Of a DNA stretch of 64,000 bases, positions 17,214-26,940 are shown piece by piece (the first letter of the stretch is position 1; the number at the start of each line of letters is the position of its first letter). The DNA comes from Streptomyces cyaneofuscatus (GTDB lineage Bacteria; Actinomycetota; Actinomycetes; Streptomycetales; Streptomycetaceae), in NCBI RefSeq assembly GCF_000718135.1, contig NZ_JOEM01000022.1, positions 1 through 64,000 of the forward strand, written 5' to 3'. The notes below the pieces were generated by a model that was not told the origin of the DNA, did not search any database, and was given only the letters and a program-made list of their open reading frames with translations. The position numbers were made by a program, and so were the translations under genes.

Positions 17214-19339
17214 GCTCCACCACTGAGCTTCTGAAGGGTGCGGCCGAGCTGTTCCCGGGCGAGGTCGTCACGCAGGCGCACGTACGCCACCTGGACCTGC
17301 CCTCCGGTGCCGGGCGGTTCGCGCTCATCACGCTGGACAACGGCCTGGACCACACCAAGCCGACCACCTTCGGACCGCAGTCGCTGGCGAACCTGAACGC
17401 CGCGATCGACCAGGTCGAGAAGGAGGCCGCCGACGGCACCATCACCGGCGTCGGCATCACCGGCAAGCCGTTCATCTTCGCCGTCGGCGCCGACCTCAAG
17501 GGCGTCGAGCTGCTCGGCCGCCACGAGGACGCGCTCGCCATCGGCAAGGGCGGCCACGACGTCTTCCGCCGCCTCTCCGGCCTCGCGGTTCCCACCTTCG
17601 CGTACTACAACGGCGCGGCGATGGGCGGCGGTGTCGAGGTCGGTCTGCACTGCTCCTACCGCACCGTCTCCACCGCCATCCCGGCGTTCTCGCTGCCCGA
17701 GGTCTTCCTCGGCCTGGTCCCCGGCTGGGGCGGCTGCGCGCTGCTCCCGAACCTGATCGGCGCGGACCGCGCGGTCTCGGTGATCATCGAGAACTCGCTC
17801 AACCAGAACCGTCAGCTCAAGGGCAAGCAGGTCTTCGAGCTCGGGATCGCCGACGCGATCTTCGAGGGCGCGGACTTCCTGGAGCAGTCGCTGATCTGGA
17901 CCGCGGCCGTCCTCAAGGGCGAGCTCGCCGTCGAGCGCCCCGAGATCGACCGCGGCGAGGGCTGGGACGCGGCTGTCGCCCGCGGCCGGGCCATCGCGGA
18001 CTCCAAGGTGCACGGCGCGGCCCCGGCGGCGTACCGCGCGCTGGACATCATCGCGGCGGCCAAGGACGGCGACCTGTCCGCCGGCTTCGACGCCGAGGAC
18101 CAGGCCCTCGCGGACCTGATCATGGGCGGCGAGCTGCGCAGCGGCATCTACGCCTTCAACCTGGTCCAGAAGCGCGCCAAGCGCCCGGCCGGTGCCCCGG
18201 ACAAGAACCTGGCCCGCCCGGTCACCAAGGTCGGCGTCGTCGGCGCCGGTCTGATGGCCTCGCAGCTGGCGCTGCTGTTCCTGCGCCGCCTTGAGGTCCC
18301 GGTCGTCCTCACGGACATCGACCAGGAGCGCGTCGACAAGGGTGTGGGCTACGTCCACGCCGAGATCGAGAAGCTGCTCGGCAAGGGCCGCATCAACCAG
18401 GACAAGGCCAACCGCCTCAAGGGCCTGGTCTCCGGTGTCCTCGACAAGGCCGAGGGCTTCGCGGACGCGGACTTCATCATCGAGGCCGTCTTCGAGGAGA
18501 TCGGCGTCAAGCAGCAGGTGTTCGCGGAGGTCGAGGCGGTCGCCCCGGCGCACGCGATCCTCGCCACCAACACCTCCTCGCTCTCGGTCACCGAGATGGC
18601 CTCGAAGCTGAAGAACCCCGAGCGGGTCGTCGGCTTCCACTTCTTCAACCCGGTCGCGATCCTCCCGCTGCTGGAGATCGTGCGCGGCGAGCAGACCGAC
18701 GACGCCTCGCTGGCGACCGCGTTCGGTGTGGCCCGCAAGCTGAAGAAGACCGCGGTCCTGGTGAAGGACGCCCCGGCGTTCGTCGTCAACCGCATCCTCA
18801 CCCGCTTCATGGGCGAGATCCAGAACGTCATCGACGAGGGCACCCCGGTCGAGGTCGCGGAGAAGGCCGTCGAGCCGCTCGGCCTGCCGATGTCCCCGCT
18901 GGTCCTTCTGGAGCTGGTCGGCCCGGCGATCGGCCTGCACGTCTCCGAGACCCTGAACCGCGCCTTCCCGGAGCGCTTCACGGTCTCCGAGAACCTCGCG
19001 GCGGTCGTGAAGGCCGGCAAGCGCGGCTTCTACGTCTACGACTCCGGTGCGCCGGTCCTCGACCCCGAGGTCGCCGCGCTCCTCAAGCAGGGCGACACCG
19101 TCCTCACCGAGGAGCAGACCCGCGACCGCGTGCTCGACGCGGTGGCGCAGGAGATCGGCCTGATGCTGGACGAGGGCGTCGTCGCCGAGGCCCAGGACAT
19201 CGACCTGTGCCTGATCACCGGTGCGGGCTGGCCCTTCCACCTGGGCGGCATCACGCCGTACCTGGACCGTGAGGGCGTCTCCCAGCGGGTGAACGGCAAG
19301 CCGTTCCTGGCGCAGGGCGTGGCGAGCGTCCCGGCCTAG
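17210..19339 (+). CDS. fadB: Fused enoyl-CoA hydratase / 3-hydroxyacyl-CoA dehydrogenase
   Basis: 709 residues from GTG 17210, overlapping the thiolase stop by 4 bases. Residues about 1-200 are a crotonase domain (GITGKPFIFAVGADLKGV; YYNGAAMGGGVEVGLHCSYR oxyanion and acid region). Residues about 335-520 are the NAD-binding HAD domain (VGVVGAGLMASQLALLFLRR; ATNTSSLSVTEMA; GFHFFNPV), followed by the C-terminal dimer domains (VNRILTRFMGE). It performs hydration and dehydrogenation of enoyl-CoA, supplying the thiolase. A terminator follows within 20 bp. Confidence 0.95.
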   Translation: MSSTTELLKGAAELFPGEVVTQAHVRHLDLPSGAGRFALITLDNGLDHTKPTTFGPQSLANLNAAIDQVEKEAADGTITGVGITGKPFIFAVGADLKGVELLGRHEDALAIGKGGHDVFRRLSGLAVPTFAYYNGAAMGGGVEVGLHCSYRTVSTAIPAFSLPEVFLGLVPGWGGCALLPNLIGADRAVSVIIENSLNQNRQLKGKQVFELGIADAIFEGADFLEQSLIWTAAVLKGELAVERPEIDRGEGWDAAVARGRAIADSKVHGAAPAAYRALDIIAAAKDGDLSAGFDAEDQALADLIMGGELRSGIYAFNLVQKRAKRPAGAPDKNLARPVTKVGVVGAGLMASQLALLFLRRLEVPVVLTDIDQERVDKGVGYVHAEIEKLLGKGRINQDKANRLKGLVSGVLDKAEGFADADFIIEAVFEEIGVKQQVFAEVEAVAPAHAILATNTSSLSVTEMASKLKNPERVVGFHFFNPVAILPLLEIVRGEQTDDASLATAFGVARKLKKTAVLVKDAPAFVVNRILTRFMGEIQNVIDEGTPVEVAEKAVEPLGLPMSPLVLLELVGPAIGLHVSETLNRAFPERFTVSENLAAVVKAGKRGFYVYDSGAPVLDPEVAALLKQGDTVLTEEQTRDRVLDAVAQEIGLMLDEGVVAEAQDIDLCLITGAGWPFHLGGITPYLDREGVSQRVNGKPFLAQGVASVPA

Positions 19340-19354
19340 CCTCTGCTACGGGTG

Positions 19355-19388
19355 GGGGCCCGGCGCACCGTTCGGTGTGCCGGGCCCC
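19355..19388. terminator. Terminator between fadB and convergent wall-polymer operon
   Basis: A 15-bp stem with one G-T pair (19355-19369 with 19374-19388) and a GTTC loop. It lies between the fadB stop and the stop of the minus-strand gene at 19406, so it can act in both directions. Confidence 0.85.
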
Positions 19389-19405
19389 TTGGCGTATCCA
19401 CGGCG

Positions 19406-20149
19406 TCAGCGTCCCGGTGCCGTGGTGCGCAGCACTCCCGGTGCGGCGCCCAGGTCACCGACGTGGACCGTCACCCGTCCCCGCACGGGGACACCGGTGC
19501 CCGGGTCGAGGACGTAGTCGAACCAGTCGTACCCCAGGTGGCCGTGGAACGGGTCGTAGATCACCGATCCGTCCGGCTCGACCGCGGTGACCCCGTGGCG
19601 GGCCGGGCCGACGCCGATGAGCCGTACGCCCTCCCCCAGTCCGTCGGCGAGGCCCTTGAGGACCCCGCGGTGTCCCGGCAGCAGCAGCATGCTGCGGCCC
19701 TGCGGGGGCAGGGCGGCGATCCGGAAGCCGCGGTCCTTGAGGGAGGAGGTCGTGGAGGTGAGGCTCGTACCGTTGCCGGCGATGATGCCCGCGCGCAGGA
19801 CGGGGACCAGGAAGGCGTCGGGCGGCACATAGGCGTTCACCCGGAGGGTGAACCTGGCGATCCGCTCCACGCCAGGTGTGGTCGATGTGGCGTAGCGGTC
19901 GCCGGTGGGCAGCAGCTTGAGACCGGCCAGGTTCTCGATGGTGGCGACCCGGGTGAACGATTCCGCCATGAGGTAGCCGTAGAAGCGGGCGCCGTCGCCC
20001 TCCGGGGTGAGGATCCACTCGCAGGCGATCTGCTCACCGGGCCGCACCGGCAGCGCGGGGTCGCGGTCGCAGCGGAGCTCCGAACGGCAGACGATCGAGG
20101 GGGTGTCCTGCTGGACGCTGTGCAGGCGCGCCAGGGTGAAGGTGCTCAT
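19406..20149 (-). CDS. Unrecognised protein with cadherin-like strand repeat, end of wall-polymer operon
   Basis: 247 residues, no signal peptide and no membrane segment. I do not recognise the family. The C-terminal part (DGSVIYDPFHGHLGYDWFDYVLDPGTG then VRGRVTVHV) has the G-x-V-x-Y-x-P...G-x-D-x-F-x-Y pattern of bacterial cadherin/Ig-like beta domains. The N-terminal half is rich in beta strands, and a LLPGHRGVL stretch lies in the middle. Its ATG overlaps the stop of the SGNH hydrolase gene by 4 bases, so it is made together with it, and a role in glycopolymer handling is only inferred from position. Confidence 0.7.
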   Translation of the reverse strand: MSTFTLARLHSVQQDTPSIVCRSELRCDRDPALPVRPGEQIACEWILTPEGDGARFYGYLMAESFTRVATIENLAGLKLLPTGDRYATSTTPGVERIARFTLRVNAYVPPDAFLVPVLRAGIIAGNGTSLTSTTSSLKDRGFRIAALPPQGRSMLLLPGHRGVLKGLADGLGEGVRLIGVGPARHGVTAVEPDGSVIYDPFHGHLGYDWFDYVLDPGTGVPVRGRVTVHVGDLGAAPGVLRTTAPGR

Positions 20150-20964
20150 GAGGGTTCCGCCTCCCAGCCCGTGCCCAGGGTGCGTGCCCGTGTCAGCTCG
20201 TGGTGGGTCGCGTCGTCGGGCCAGGTCACCGCGTCCGGCGGGAAGTGCGCGCGGTCGAGGTCGACGGCCCAGTGCGCGGGCACGACCTGCTCCGCCACCA
20301 GCGAGTAGGCGACGAAGCGGGCGCAGGCGAGGGCACCGTCCGGCGTCATATGGACCGGGTCGCGCAGCCCTTCGGGGTAGTTCGGGTGTTCGCCCGGCTC
20401 CAGGTTGACGAAGAAGGGCCGTACGCCTTCGGGCCCGAGCTCCGCCCACCACTGGTGGCTCCGGTTGTACAGGTCGATGTAGGGGACGCTGCATTCGGCC
20501 GCCACGTCGGCCATCGCCATCGGGTACTCCGTGATGCTCCTCGGCAGGTTGCCGTGCACGTCGTGGGTGTCGCGTTCCGGCGGGCTGACGAGAACCGGGT
20601 GGGCGTTGCGCTCGCGGGCCCCGTCGATGAACGCCCGCAGGTGCACGGGGAAGTCGCCGTAGGCCTCGGCGTGGAGCCACTCGTCCGGTTTGGCGTCGTT
20701 GATCCCGAAGCAGATGAGCAGGTAGTCACCCGGGGAGATGTTCGCCAGGATCCAGTCGAGCCGGCCCCGCTCGTGGAAGGTCCGCGCGCTCGCCCCGGCC
20801 CGGGCACAGTTCACGACCTCGATCTCAGGCGTGAGGAAGAAGTGCAGCACCTGCCCCCAGCCGGTCATGGGGGCCTTGCCGGCCTCGCGCGTCACGGTGG
20901 ACGAACCACCGGCCAGGAAGATCCTGGGCGGCCGCGGCGGCTGGTGGAACCCCTCAGACAGCAC
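20146..20964 (-). CDS. SGNH hydrolase (rhamnogalacturonan-acetylesterase-like)
   Basis: 272 residues. The nucleophile block is IFLAGGSST (residues 15-23, a GGSS variant of GDS), followed by the Gly-containing CARAGASART block, the Asn block CFGINDAKPDEW and the C-terminal D-P-V-H before MTPDGAL. This is the layout of the RGAE subfamily of SGNH esterases, which deacetylate glycans. No signal peptide is seen, so it may act inside the cell on a sugar intermediate. Start GTG 20964 lies 11 bases inside the end of the upstream polymerase gene, which implies coupling. The start could be later. Confidence 0.8.
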   Translation of the reverse strand: MLSEGFHQPPRPPRIFLAGGSSTVTREAGKAPMTGWGQVLHFFLTPEIEVVNCARAGASARTFHERGRLDWILANISPGDYLLICFGINDAKPDEWLHAEAYGDFPVHLRAFIDGARERNAHPVLVSPPERDTHDVHGNLPRSITEYPMAMADVAAECSVPYIDLYNRSHQWWAELGPEGVRPFFVNLEPGEHPNYPEGLRDPVHMTPDGALACARFVAYSLVAEQVVPAHWAVDLDRAHFPPDAVTWPDDATHHELTRARTLGTGWEAEPS

Positions 20965-23900
20965 GCTCCCAGCTGCCCTTCTCCTGGATGTGCGGAGCGC
21001 CGTGGAGGCCGGCGTCGGCCAGCGGCGCCACCTCGGGGGCCGGCAGCAGTTCCGCCACCGGGCCGGACGGGCCGAGGTCGATGGCGCTCGCGTCGCCGAG
21101 GGCGTCGATCTCCTCGTACACCCGCTCGCAGTTCCCGTCGCCCCGGTGGGCGAAGAAGAACTCGGCGCGCTCCCGGTAGGGGCTCTGGACCGTGAACTTC
21201 CGGGCCATGGCCGCGATGATCTCGTCGACGGCGGCGTCGACGGTGCGGCAGACCGGGCCGAAGCCGTCCTCCGACAGGTTGAAGTAGCCCCGCTTGTAGT
21301 GCCGTCCGTAGAAGTCCTCCTCGTCGAAGGGGACATGGACCAGCGGGATGCCCATGTAGGCCACGTCGAAGAAGACCGAGGAGTAGTCGGTGACCATGAG
21401 GGAGCACTCCTTCATGGCCTGCTGGACGTTGCGGGTCTTCGGGTCGGCGACCTGGATGGCGGGCGAGTCCAGGCGGAAGTGGTGCAGGTGCGGCCGGATC
21501 TCGTAGTGGGGGAAGAACTCCAGGTCGACGCCGAAGTGTTCCAGCGCCTGCGCGAGTCTCCGGTCGGAGAGCAGCGACCGGTAGAACCGGAAGTACTCGG
21601 ACTGGGTGAAGGCCGTCTTGGCCGGTCCGGCCGCCTTCTTGTAGGAGGCCGTCACGATCCACTGCCGCCAGGTCGGCATGAGCAGGATCCGCGGCCGTTT
21701 CGTGGGTTCCCGGCGCAGGGCGTCGAAGCGGGGCAGGCCGGCCAGCACCGCGCGGTCACCGAACCCGGCCTCCAGCGCCAGGTATTCGCGTTCCTGGCGG
21801 CCGGCGGCGACGATCAGGTCGTAGCTGGTGATCCGCTGATCGATCCCGGACGTCACGTCGTTGTAGCTGATGCCGTGCGTCAGGAAGACCCGCTGGTACT
21901 TCACCAGCTCGCCGAAGCGGTGCAGGAAGAGCACCTTCCGGTAGCCGTCGGGCACCAGATAGGACTCGGAGTCGTACGAGCCGATCAGCTTGGTCGCGTG
22001 CAGCAGGTACATCCGGTGCTTGAAGGAATTGAGCTTGAGCACCCTGCCGAACCCGGCGACCTTGGCGTGGTCCGGGGACTTCCCGTCGATGACGTAGTAG
22101 GCCTTGCGGCGCTTGCGGTTGGTCCGGATCCACTTGAAGAAGTGGTACGAGTTGTCCTGGGCGGTGTCCGACCGCTCGCCGATGAGCCAGATCTCCCGGG
22201 AGTTGAGGAACGGATAGGTCAGCCAGTAGGCCAGCCGCATCCGCCAGCCCGGGTTGCGGGTCTTGAGGATGCGGATCTCGCGGGCCGTGCGCCACAGCGC
22301 GTGCTTGGCCCGGGCCCGGAGCTTCCGGTCGACGAACCGCAGGTGGAGCGCCTCCTGCGCGCCGATGGTGAGCATGTAGGGGTGCCGGCCGATCCGCCCG
22401 GGGCCCTTGAGACGGTGGAGCGGCAGCCGCGCCTTCATGACGACGTTGCGGTGGCGCACCCCGTCCACCCGGTGGACGCGGAGCCGGAAGTCCCCGACCC
22501 CGAAGCCGCCGCGGACCAGGTCCGCGAGAGGGATCTCGGCGTACCAGCCGGCGTACAGGTCACGGTTGTTGCGGGTGTTCCACAGGTCGCGGCGGGCCAC
22601 CTGCCGCAACGGGACGCTGATCTTGGCCTTCGCCGTCTGGTGGACGAACTCCAGCCGGTTGTCGAGGGGGCCGCTGATGTCCATGCCGGGGAAGGCCATG
22701 CAGCCCTCCACCACCAGCACATCGCCTCGGGTACGGACCGACTCCACCACGACGTTGGGGTCGTTGACCCGGGCGGTCCGGGTGTTCCCGGCACCGCCGT
22801 CGAAGTCGCGGTGGAACCCGTCGTCGTCGATCTCCAGCCGCAGGGGCGCCTCGGCGAGGGCGGGTGCCGGATCGCAGAAGAGCTCCAGGTTGCCGCTCTT
22901 GGCCGCGTAGTGGTCGAGCTGCTGGGCCGGGTTGGTCGCGTACTCCAGGATGATGTCGTCGGGTATCTCCGCGTAGTGGCGGTGGAGGTCCGGAAACATC
23001 TCCTCCAGCTGCCTGCGGCCCATGACGCTGCGGGCGTTGCAGAGGAAGCCCTTGTAGGTGCGCGTCACATAGCGCTGGAACATGCGCCGGACGTCGGCCG
23101 GCTCGGTGACGGTGTAGTTCAGCAGGAAGTGGTTGAGCCGCAGGTGGTCCCGGTAGTTCGCCGGTTTGCTCCACAGGGAGTCCATGATGGACGACCCGTC
23201 CGGGCGGCCCCGGTAGTAGTAGACCGGGCGGTCGACGATGCTGATCGCCTCGGCCCGCAGCATGCTCGGCAGGGTGACCCAGGCGTCCTCGAAGTGGACC
23301 CCCTCGCCGAAGCGCACCCCCAGGCGGCGCAGCAGGCCGGTGCTGAACACCTTGTTGCAGGCGGACCCGCTGAAGATCAGGTCCGGCACCGCGGCCAGGT
23401 CGTCGATCCGGCGGTCCCCGCTGCCGAAGTACTGCTTCCAGGGGCCGTAGGGGCGGTCCGGGAAGTTCACCAGATCCCCGACGACCACCTCGGAGCCGTC
23501 CCGCCAGGCGGCCTGGAGCATCAGGGAGAGGGCCTGCTCGCCGAGGATGTCGTCGGAGTCGAGGAAGGTGACGTAGGGGGCGGTGACGAGGTCGAGGCCG
23601 TTGTTACGGGCGTTGCCGAGCCCGCCGTTCTCCTGGTGGACCACGGTCACGTTGGCGTAGTGGAGCGCGAAGTCGTCCAGGATCCGCGGCGTCTCGTCGG
23701 TCGCTCCGTCGTCGACCAGGATGACCTGGGTGGCGGCGAAGCCCTCCTGGGCCGCGATGGAGGAGAGGCAGTCGTCGAGGTACTGGGCGACGTTGTAGCA
23801 GGGGACGACGACGGCCATCTCGAAGGGGTGGTCCTGGGTGGCGAAGGGCCGGTGGAGCCGGCCGCGCCACCACATCCACGGTGCGTCGGGGTCCATCTGG

Positions 23901-25486
23901 GCGGACTCGAAGGTCCGGTGGCCGGCGGTCGCGGCGCGCAGGGCCAGGTTACCGCTGACGGTGCGGTAGCCCTCGAACTCCTCGTCGTCCGAGGTGAAGC
24001 GGAGCCCGCCGAGTTCGGCGTCGCGCACGTTGAGGGGCGATCGCGACCTGGCCCGGTTCCATTCGACGACGAGGGAGACGTTCCAGACGGTGCTCTCCGC
24101 GTACGTGTCGCCGATGAGGGCCGCGAGGTCCGCCGCCCCGCCGAAGGAGACGAAGCGGTCGTCGATCTCGACGCCCGGGACGGGGGCCGTGATGTCCTTC
24201 TTGGTGTGCCGGTTGCGCACGGCCAGGGTGAGCTTGAGGTCGTCACCGGACGTGATGCGCCCGAACCGGTTGACCAGCCGGCCCTGGAACCGGAACTTCG
24301 ACGGCGCGTCGAGCGACCAGGTGTCGAGCTGGGCGAAGAGCGGCTCACGGGCGAGCTTGTCCTGCGTCAGTCCGAGCTCGGTGACGTCGAGCATGCGCCG
24401 GGCGTCCGGCAGGTGCAGGTGGTCGCCCGACCAGTAGACGCGGCCCTCGTCCTCCAGGAGGAAGGACGACAGCACGCTCTTGCGCTGGGCGTAGTCCAGC
24501 GTCGTCAGCGCCGCCTCGATCTCCTGGTACATGACGAGGTACGCCCGCACGCGGTCCACCGGGTCGCACAGCTCGAAGGCCTCGTCGCTGACCGTGCGGA
24601 GATAGCTGCTCGCGATCTCGGCGAAGCCCTGCTGGAACTCCGGGTCGCCCTCGGAGAGCGCCCGCATGTAGAGGCGGAGGTCGTGCGCGAGGAACTTGGA
24701 GTCCTTGCGCACCTTGAGCTGCCACAGGCCCCGGTCCAGGAGGAAGGCGTCGGTGGCGCGGTGCACGGCGACCCGGTCCGTGATGCTGCGCAGCTCACCG
24801 GTGCGGCCGGTGATGGATGCGCCGTCGGGCTCCCACATCCACCGGTACACGGGGTCGGTGATGATGGTGATGCCGTCGGCCAGGCAGCCCGCGACGGTGG
24901 AGAAGTAGGTGTCCTCGTAGAACACCCCTTCGGGGAACCACACGCCCGACCCGCGCAGGAAGTCCACCCGGTAGAGCTTCGCCGCCGCGATGGGGTCGGT
25001 CAGCATCAGGGGGAACTCGGCGAGGCCCGGCACCGTACGCGCCATCGCGTACACCTCCGGCGCCCATCCCTCGGTGTCGCCGGTCGCCCGGTTGACCCGG
25101 ACCGCCCGGCCGGCGGTGATGTCGCTGCCGCTCTCCAGCGCCCCGGCGAGCAGCAGTTCGCAGGCGCGCGGCGGCAGTTCGTCATCCGCGTCCAGGAACG
25201 TCACGTACCGGCCGGCCGCCTGCGCGATGCCCAGGTTGCGGGGTGCGCCGACACCGCCGCTGTTGGTGGGCCTGCGCAGCACGCGGACGCGGTGGTTGTC
25301 ACCCGCGAAGCTCTTCACGACGTCGAGGGTGCCGTCGGTGGAGGCGTCGTCGACGACGATCACCTCGACCAGTTCGTACGTCTGGTTGACGGCCGACTGG
25401 AGGGCCTTGCCGATCGTCGTGGCCGCGTTGTAGGCGGGGATGACGACGGTGACCCAGACGTCGGGGGTGTCCTGTTCGTAGCTCAT
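20954..25486 (-). CDS. Three-domain wall-polymer synthase: two GT2 domains and CDP-glycerol glycerophosphotransferase
   Basis: A 1510-residue protein. Residues about 10-240 are a GT-A glycosyltransferase (VVIPAYNAATTIGKAL; FLDADDE). Residues about 555-800 are a second GT2 domain (VVVPCYNVAQYLDDCL; FLDSDD; NGGLGNARNNGLD). Residues about 1100-1490 match TagB/TagF: LIGERSDTAQDN, FLTHGISYND, MPTWR and VTDYSSVFFDVAYMGIPLVHV. Together this suggests alternating transfer of sugar and glycerol-phosphate units, building a teichoic-acid-type polymer at the inner membrane face. It is followed by the SGNH gene with overlap and preceded by a CDP-alcohol transferase gene 10 bp away. Confidence 0.9.
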   Translation of the reverse strand: MSYEQDTPDVWVTVVIPAYNAATTIGKALQSAVNQTYELVEVIVVDDASTDGTLDVVKSFAGDNHRVRVLRRPTNSGGVGAPRNLGIAQAAGRYVTFLDADDELPPRACELLLAGALESGSDITAGRAVRVNRATGDTEGWAPEVYAMARTVPGLAEFPLMLTDPIAAAKLYRVDFLRGSGVWFPEGVFYEDTYFSTVAGCLADGITIITDPVYRWMWEPDGASITGRTGELRSITDRVAVHRATDAFLLDRGLWQLKVRKDSKFLAHDLRLYMRALSEGDPEFQQGFAEIASSYLRTVSDEAFELCDPVDRVRAYLVMYQEIEAALTTLDYAQRKSVLSSFLLEDEGRVYWSGDHLHLPDARRMLDVTELGLTQDKLAREPLFAQLDTWSLDAPSKFRFQGRLVNRFGRITSGDDLKLTLAVRNRHTKKDITAPVPGVEIDDRFVSFGGAADLAALIGDTYAESTVWNVSLVVEWNRARSRSPLNVRDAELGGLRFTSDDEEFEGYRTVSGNLALRAATAGHRTFESAQMDPDAPWMWWRGRLHRPFATQDHPFEMAVVVPCYNVAQYLDDCLSSIAAQEGFAATQVILVDDGATDETPRILDDFALHYANVTVVHQENGGLGNARNNGLDLVTAPYVTFLDSDDILGEQALSLMLQAAWRDGSEVVVGDLVNFPDRPYGPWKQYFGSGDRRIDDLAAVPDLIFSGSACNKVFSTGLLRRLGVRFGEGVHFEDAWVTLPSMLRAEAISIVDRPVYYYRGRPDGSSIMDSLWSKPANYRDHLRLNHFLLNYTVTEPADVRRMFQRYVTRTYKGFLCNARSVMGRRQLEEMFPDLHRHYAEIPDDIILEYATNPAQQLDHYAAKSGNLELFCDPAPALAEAPLRLEIDDDGFHRDFDGGAGNTRTARVNDPNVVVESVRTRGDVLVVEGCMAFPGMDISGPLDNRLEFVHQTAKAKISVPLRQVARRDLWNTRNNRDLYAGWYAEIPLADLVRGGFGVGDFRLRVHRVDGVRHRNVVMKARLPLHRLKGPGRIGRHPYMLTIGAQEALHLRFVDRKLRARAKHALWRTAREIRILKTRNPGWRMRLAYWLTYPFLNSREIWLIGERSDTAQDNSYHFFKWIRTNRKRRKAYYVIDGKSPDHAKVAGFGRVLKLNSFKHRMYLLHATKLIGSYDSESYLVPDGYRKVLFLHRFGELVKYQRVFLTHGISYNDVTSGIDQRITSYDLIVAAGRQEREYLALEAGFGDRAVLAGLPRFDALRREPTKRPRILLMPTWRQWIVTASYKKAAGPAKTAFTQSEYFRFYRSLLSDRRLAQALEHFGVDLEFFPHYEIRPHLHHFRLDSPAIQVADPKTRNVQQAMKECSLMVTDYSSVFFDVAYMGIPLVHVPFDEEDFYGRHYKRGYFNLSEDGFGPVCRTVDAAVDEIIAAMARKFTVQSPYRERAEFFFAHRGDGNCERVYEEIDALGDASAIDLGPSGPVAELLPAPEVAPLADAGLHGAPHIQEKGSWERAV

Positions 25487-25496
25487 CGAGGCTCCC

Positions 25497-26756
25497 TCAC
25501 TCGCCCGGGTGACCGTGCTGCTGCGGCTGGTGGGTGTGGGGGGCTGTGTACAGGGGCCGGATCTGTGTCCGGGTGGCGGCCCCGTGGTCCGAGGGCCGCT
25601 CGTAGGCCTGCGGGAAGTCCTGCGCGTACGGCGGCGGCCACGCGTCGCGGACCGGCGGCTCGTAGGGGTCCGTGTAGGGCTGGTCCGCGTAGGGCTGGGG
25701 GTACGGCTGGAAGCCCGGGTCGTCCTCCGGCTGCGGGTTCAGCAGCTCGGCGTCGGCCAGGATCTGTTCCGGCACTCCGCGGCGGTGCCGGCCGCGGTGG
25801 AGGTGGGGGGATATGGTCCCGGACGTGCTCGGGGCGTTCGCGTTCAGCTCGGCCATGACCTCGGTGAAGTCGCGGGTGGAGAGCCAGAACTTGTACATGA
25901 TGATGAGCTCGAAGATGCCCATCAGCACGGCCGAGACCAGGACCGTCATCAGGATGTGGCCGATCAGCGGCCCCACGATGAAGATGAACATCTGGAACTC
26001 GATGCCGCTGATGAGGTGCGGCCTGATCCGGCTGCGCAGCAGGGCCTGGCGCACCCTGCGGTACCAGGGGAACCGGTGGCGGAACTGGGCGTGCAGGTCG
26101 ACGACCTGACCGGCGCCTGCCTGCTTGAGCAGCTCGGCCTCGGCCTCGGGGTTGTCGCGCAGGAGGTCCTCCATGAACTGGACCTTCGGCGCCTCCTCGT
26201 CGGCCCGGGAGGCCTCGGCGGCGAGCTCCGCCTCCCGCTGCTCCTTGGTGACCTTCTCGATCTTCGCCCGCATCGACATGCGCATCTTGTAGATCTGGAG
26301 GGCGTCGACATAGCGGAGCATGTCGAGGAAGACCACCACCAGGGCGGCGAGGAGAAACCTTTCGTCCTCGGTGCTGAGGTACTGGCCGCCCATCAGGGCC
26401 AGGGCGCAGAACAGCACCCGGATACGGTCGAAGACGTAGTCGAGCCAGCCGCCGAAGACCGTGCCGTTGCCCTTGAGCCGGGCGAGCTTTCCGTCGATGC
26501 AGTCGAGGATGAAGCTCAGGTGGTAGAGCGCCGCCCCGATGACGAGGGACTGCGTGTCCCCCTTGAGGAAGAACCCGGCCGAGCCGAGGCCGATGAAGAG
26601 CGCCGCCCAGGTGACCCGGTTGGGGGTGATGAAGTCGAACCGCGCCATGACGATGAGCATGCGGGTCGCGACCGGGTCGACCAGGGCCACCGTCCACCAG
26701 GCATCACGTTTCTTGCAGGTGAGCTTCTGGACAGCACGCAGGGAGAGTTTGGCCAT
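25497..26756 (-). CDS. CDP-alcohol phosphatidyltransferase family membrane protein
   Basis: 419 residues. The catalytic motif D-x2-D-G-x2-A-R-x8-G-x3-D-x3-D is complete (D85, D88, G89, A92, R93, G102, D106, D110). Membrane helices flank it at about 45-64, 70-88, 113-130 and several between 255 and 290. The C-terminal 110 residues are Pro/Tyr-rich and probably disordered. Family members transfer a phospho-alcohol from CDP to an acceptor lipid or inositol phosphate. Beside a TagF-like enzyme, it may make the lipid anchor or primer of the polymer; inositol-phosphate or glycerol-phosphate acceptors cannot be told apart here. Confidence 0.85.
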   Translation of the reverse strand: MAKLSLRAVQKLTCKKRDAWWTVALVDPVATRMLIVMARFDFITPNRVTWAALFIGLGSAGFFLKGDTQSLVIGAALYHLSFILDCIDGKLARLKGNGTVFGGWLDYVFDRIRVLFCALALMGGQYLSTEDERFLLAALVVVFLDMLRYVDALQIYKMRMSMRAKIEKVTKEQREAELAAEASRADEEAPKVQFMEDLLRDNPEAEAELLKQAGAGQVVDLHAQFRHRFPWYRRVRQALLRSRIRPHLISGIEFQMFIFIVGPLIGHILMTVLVSAVLMGIFELIIMYKFWLSTRDFTEVMAELNANAPSTSGTISPHLHRGRHRRGVPEQILADAELLNPQPEDDPGFQPYPQPYADQPYTDPYEPPVRDAWPPPYAQDFPQAYERPSDHGAATRTQIRPLYTAPHTHQPQQHGHPGE

Positions 26757-26869
26757 GACCCCTCAGTCACGAGAACGACAGCGAACACCCCCCGGGCCAC
26801 GCACAGGGAGCCTCCATGTTCACGTAACCCCCGCGGGTTCTTCACATGAGAGATACTTGGACTTTATCA

Positions 26870-26896
26870 AAACCTGAACAGCGAACCGTCAGGTTT
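26870..26896 (-). terminator. Hairpin terminator upstream of the CDP-alcohol transferase gene
   Basis: AAACCTGA at 26870-26877 pairs with TCAGGTTT at 26889-26896. Read on the minus strand the stem is followed by a T-run, giving a terminator for the propeller gene ending at 26941. The unusually AT-rich 26840-26935 stretch also contains a TTGACA-like hexamer on the minus strand, a possible promoter for the next genes. Confidence 0.6.
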
Positions 26897-26940
26897 GTTG
26901 TCAAGAAGGTCTCCGAGCGATCAAGAATGATGAGCCGTCG

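Noticed and set aside
20738..25858. Very long plus-strand open frame (over 1700 codons) opposite the three-domain polymerase
   Set aside because: High-GC codon bias keeps the antisense frame open; its translation is low-complexity and unlike any family, while the minus strand has clear domains.
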